In this document: in pieces, positions 62,501-64,000 of the stretch
Numbering within the stretch: position 1 is the stretch's first letter
How the letters are laid out: each line of letters starts with the position of its first letter
NCBI GenBank assembly: GCA_020746105.1
Contig: CM036623.1
Coordinates: 4,954,001-5,018,000 of the forward strand
Reading direction: 5' to 3'
DNA from: Trogon surrucura
Taxonomy: Eukaryota > Chordata > Aves > Trogoniformes > Trogonidae
DNA length: 64,000 nucleotides
The notes under the pieces: model-generated
What the model saw: only the letters and a program-made list of their open reading frames with translations
The model's database searches: none
Told to the model about the DNA's origin: nothing
Program-made: the position numbers and the translations under genes

Positions 62501-63562
62501 TGTCTTGGTGACAATAAGGCAAGACACAGTTTTGCAGAGCTGGTCTAGATTGCCATCCCAGTTCCTGCCCAAGGCTAATTTTTGTGCCTTGCCATGTAAA
62601 GAAGCTGCACGGAATCACCACCCTCAGTTGACGTTTGAAGGCCGTGACTCTGGATGTGGATTTTATAAGCCGTCGTCTATTCTAGAGCACTCAGTTTCAT
62701 TGTTAGACTGTAATATTTCTTCTGATAGTGGTTAAAATCCCTGAAAAATACTGTATTTTGTGTTATCAGGGGAGCAGGATTCTTACCTCACTGGTGGTGG
62801 AAAAGGTTCCGGTAGATCTTGAATGAATGTTGAAATTAATTATTTTCTCGGTGTTAGAGTATCATCTCTTGGCCTCAGAGAAGAATATAATTCTTTTTTT
62901 TTTTTTTTTTCATCAGCAGTGTTTCTTTTTATTTACCTTCAATGACATGTCAACTGAACCTGCTGCCTGTAGTGACTGGGAAGTACATTTAAAACATTAA
63001 AACTTTAGGCAAAGTATCCCATAAAGGAGAAATGCTCTTCCTAACACGACAGCGTTAATTTTAAAAGTTTGCTAATGCTGGGAACTCTCTGGAGCAGATA
63101 CTGTTTCCTTTAATTCAAGTTACCTAGTTCTGAGTGCAGAGTAAGTCACGTTGAGTAGAAGGCAGTCCTTGATCTGCCAGGGTTCCGGTGTCAGTGACTA
63201 TTTGTGGAACCTTTCAGATGAGCAGTGTGATACAGAGCAGGAGATGTGCTTTAGGGACACCATATGGAGTAGGTGCTGCACATACGTAGGAAATACTGTA
63301 TCATTAAATTATCCTTTTCCTAGTGCTAATATTTCGCAGCCTTTATTTTAATGTCAAAAATTGAACAAGCTCCGGTGATACTAGTATTTAACTAGTTAGG
63401 CAAAAGTCTTAAGGGGCTGAAACTTTTATCAATGCTCTTAATTGCCACTATTTTCTTTTTCTTACAGTGGGGGGAAGGACAGCTGTTATAATATGATGCA
63501 GTGCGTTGCTGCTGGGCATCAGATTGTTGCTCTAGCCAATTTAAGACCTGCCGAAAACACAG
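59562..63562 (+). CDS. DPH6: DPH6, diphthine--ammonia ligase (N-terminal part; exons 59562-59584 and 63468-63562)
   Basis: DPH6 catalyses the last step of diphthamide synthesis: ATP-dependent amidation of diphthine on the conserved histidine of translation elongation factor eEF2, in the cytosol. The two exons join in frame to give 39 residues beginning MRVVALISGGKDSC. SGGKDS is the PP-loop ATP-binding motif of this N-type ATP pyrophosphatase family and lies at residues 8-13. The following segments YNMMQCVAAGHQIV and ALANLRPAEN agree with vertebrate DPH6 as I know it. The vertebrate protein is about 267 residues, so roughly 85 percent is encoded beyond this window. Both exons have consensus splice sites and no lesion. 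The 5' neighbour is a gene desert. Confidence 0.95.
59737..59799. repeat. (CCCTG)n simple repeat
   Basis: About twelve copies of a 5-bp unit, pure at first and with ctctg and ctacc variants near the right end. It lies in intron 1, about 150 bases after exon 1, within the CpG island. It is likely polymorphic in length. Confidence 0.93.
59891..59960. repeat. T14 run and A12/A11 runs, complementary pair
   Basis: A run of 14 T (59891-59904) is followed 32 bases later by 12 A, one C and 11 A (59937-59960). The runs are complementary and could form a weak stem in RNA. They mark the edge of the CpG island. Confidence 0.85.
62235..62280. repeat. 23-bp direct tandem duplication in DPH6 intron 1
   Basis: Two adjacent 23-bp copies begin ttaggtatgg and end tacagcaaa, differing at one base (gattat versus gttat context). 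The near identity points to a recent duplication by slippage. Confidence 0.9.
63468..63562 (+). CDS. DPH6: DPH6 coding exon 2 (PP-loop exon)
   Basis: The acceptor tttttcttacag ends at 63467 and the donor GTATGA starts at 63563. The exon completes the serine codon split by intron 1 (AG/T), then encodes 31 codons (GGKDSCYNMMQC through LRPAENT) and the first base of the next codon. It carries the glycine- and lysine-containing ATP-binding loop that defines the family. No stop or shift is present. Confidence 0.95.
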
Positions 63563-64000
63563 GTATGAGAGCCACATTTCTTACAGGAGTTTTTTTTTTT
63601 TATATATAAGAAACAATTAAAGCACAGCTGTGCCTGAATTAAGTTCCTTTGTGTGTTTTTATATAGTTTTCTATATTGAAGGGCAATCTAGAAATCTTAA
63701 AAAAAAAAGGTAGGAAAAGAAAATGCTGCGGAGTCATATTAAATGCGTTTTTCCTCAAAGGGGAAAAAAAAAAGGTGAGGATCAGGAAAAGAAAGGCTTA
63801 CGTATTTTGGAAAAGGGAGAATACAAATATTCCTAGTAATAAACCAAGGGATTGTGTGAGTTCAGTAGCATAAATAGTAAAAGGTGATAGAGGGTATCAT
63901 CAGATGAAACACTGCATTTCTAAAAATGCTTTAAACTGCCATAAACTCTTCTGATTGCCAAAATTACACAGTTTTGCCACGGCTCATTTGTTTTTAGCCT
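63563..64000 (+). other. DPH6: DPH6 intron 2, 5' part
   Basis: AT-rich intron sequence running off the window end. It has a T-run at 63588-63600 and purine-rich, A-rich tracts between 63690 and 63800. No further exon is visible. Confidence 0.88.

Larger units (their letters stand above)
59585..63467 (+). other. DPH6: DPH6 intron 1
   Basis: A 3.88-kb intron from GTAACG to ttttctttttcttacag. Its first 270 bases are still CpG island. It contains a (ccctg)n tract, a T-run/A-run pair, a 23-bp duplication at 62235-62280 and a T17 run at 62894-62910. Short frames such as 62235-62621 (minus, 128 codons) are not recognised as genes. Confidence 0.9.

Noticed and set aside
1-64000. CRISPR arrays, bacterial operons, tRNA or rRNA genes
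   Set aside because: No regularly spaced direct repeats, cloverleaf A/B box pair or rRNA core sequence was seen; the window is eukaryotic desert plus a gene start.

Overview
This is a window of vertebrate nuclear DNA, most likely from a bird. It is AT-rich, mostly non-coding and poor in CpG. Its recognisable interspersed repeats are almost all CR1-type LINE fragments ending in the ATTCTATGA-type 3' repeat, the typical avian and reptilian pattern. One solo LTR is also present. I see no prokaryotic gene organisation, CRISPR array, rRNA or tRNA gene.

The only gene I can name is DPH6 (diphthine--ammonia ligase) at the right edge on the + strand. It has a 23-nt first coding exon (59562-59584) inside a strong CpG island (about 58105-59850) and a 95-nt second exon (63468-63562) carrying the ATP-binding PP-loop SGGKDS. 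Together they encode the first 39 residues; the rest lies beyond position 64000. In mammals the 5' side of DPH6 faces a long gene-poor interval towards CDIN1 and MEIS2. The 58 kb upstream here fits the same kind of gene desert.

Layout: 1-8138 intergenic, with two perfect hairpins and a small CpG cluster. 8139-8489 truncated CR1 (-). 8490-16513 intergenic, with two weak or old CR1 remnants. 16514-17686 a longer CR1 (+) with reverse transcriptase motifs broken by one frameshift and two stops. 17687-30194 intergenic, with an RFX X-box next to a CACGTG E-box at 20854-20878 and an old CR1 remnant near 27450. 30195-30543 solo LTR (-) with a 5-bp target duplication. 30544-38406 intergenic, with an ancient CR1/L3-like ORF2 remnant (33471-33770). 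38407-38720 old CR1 remnant (-). 38721-58104 intergenic, with possible regulatory blocks and exon-like segments near 54.2, 56.1 and 57.9 kb. 58105-64000 DPH6 CpG island, exons and introns.

I found no undescribed multi-gene system. The points most worth a second look are three exon-like segments just upstream of DPH6, the long in-frame open extension upstream of the DPH6 start, the X-box/E-box pair, the solo LTR with promoter signals, and several perfect inverted repeats. Conservation and transcription could not be tested here, so those calls are tentative.
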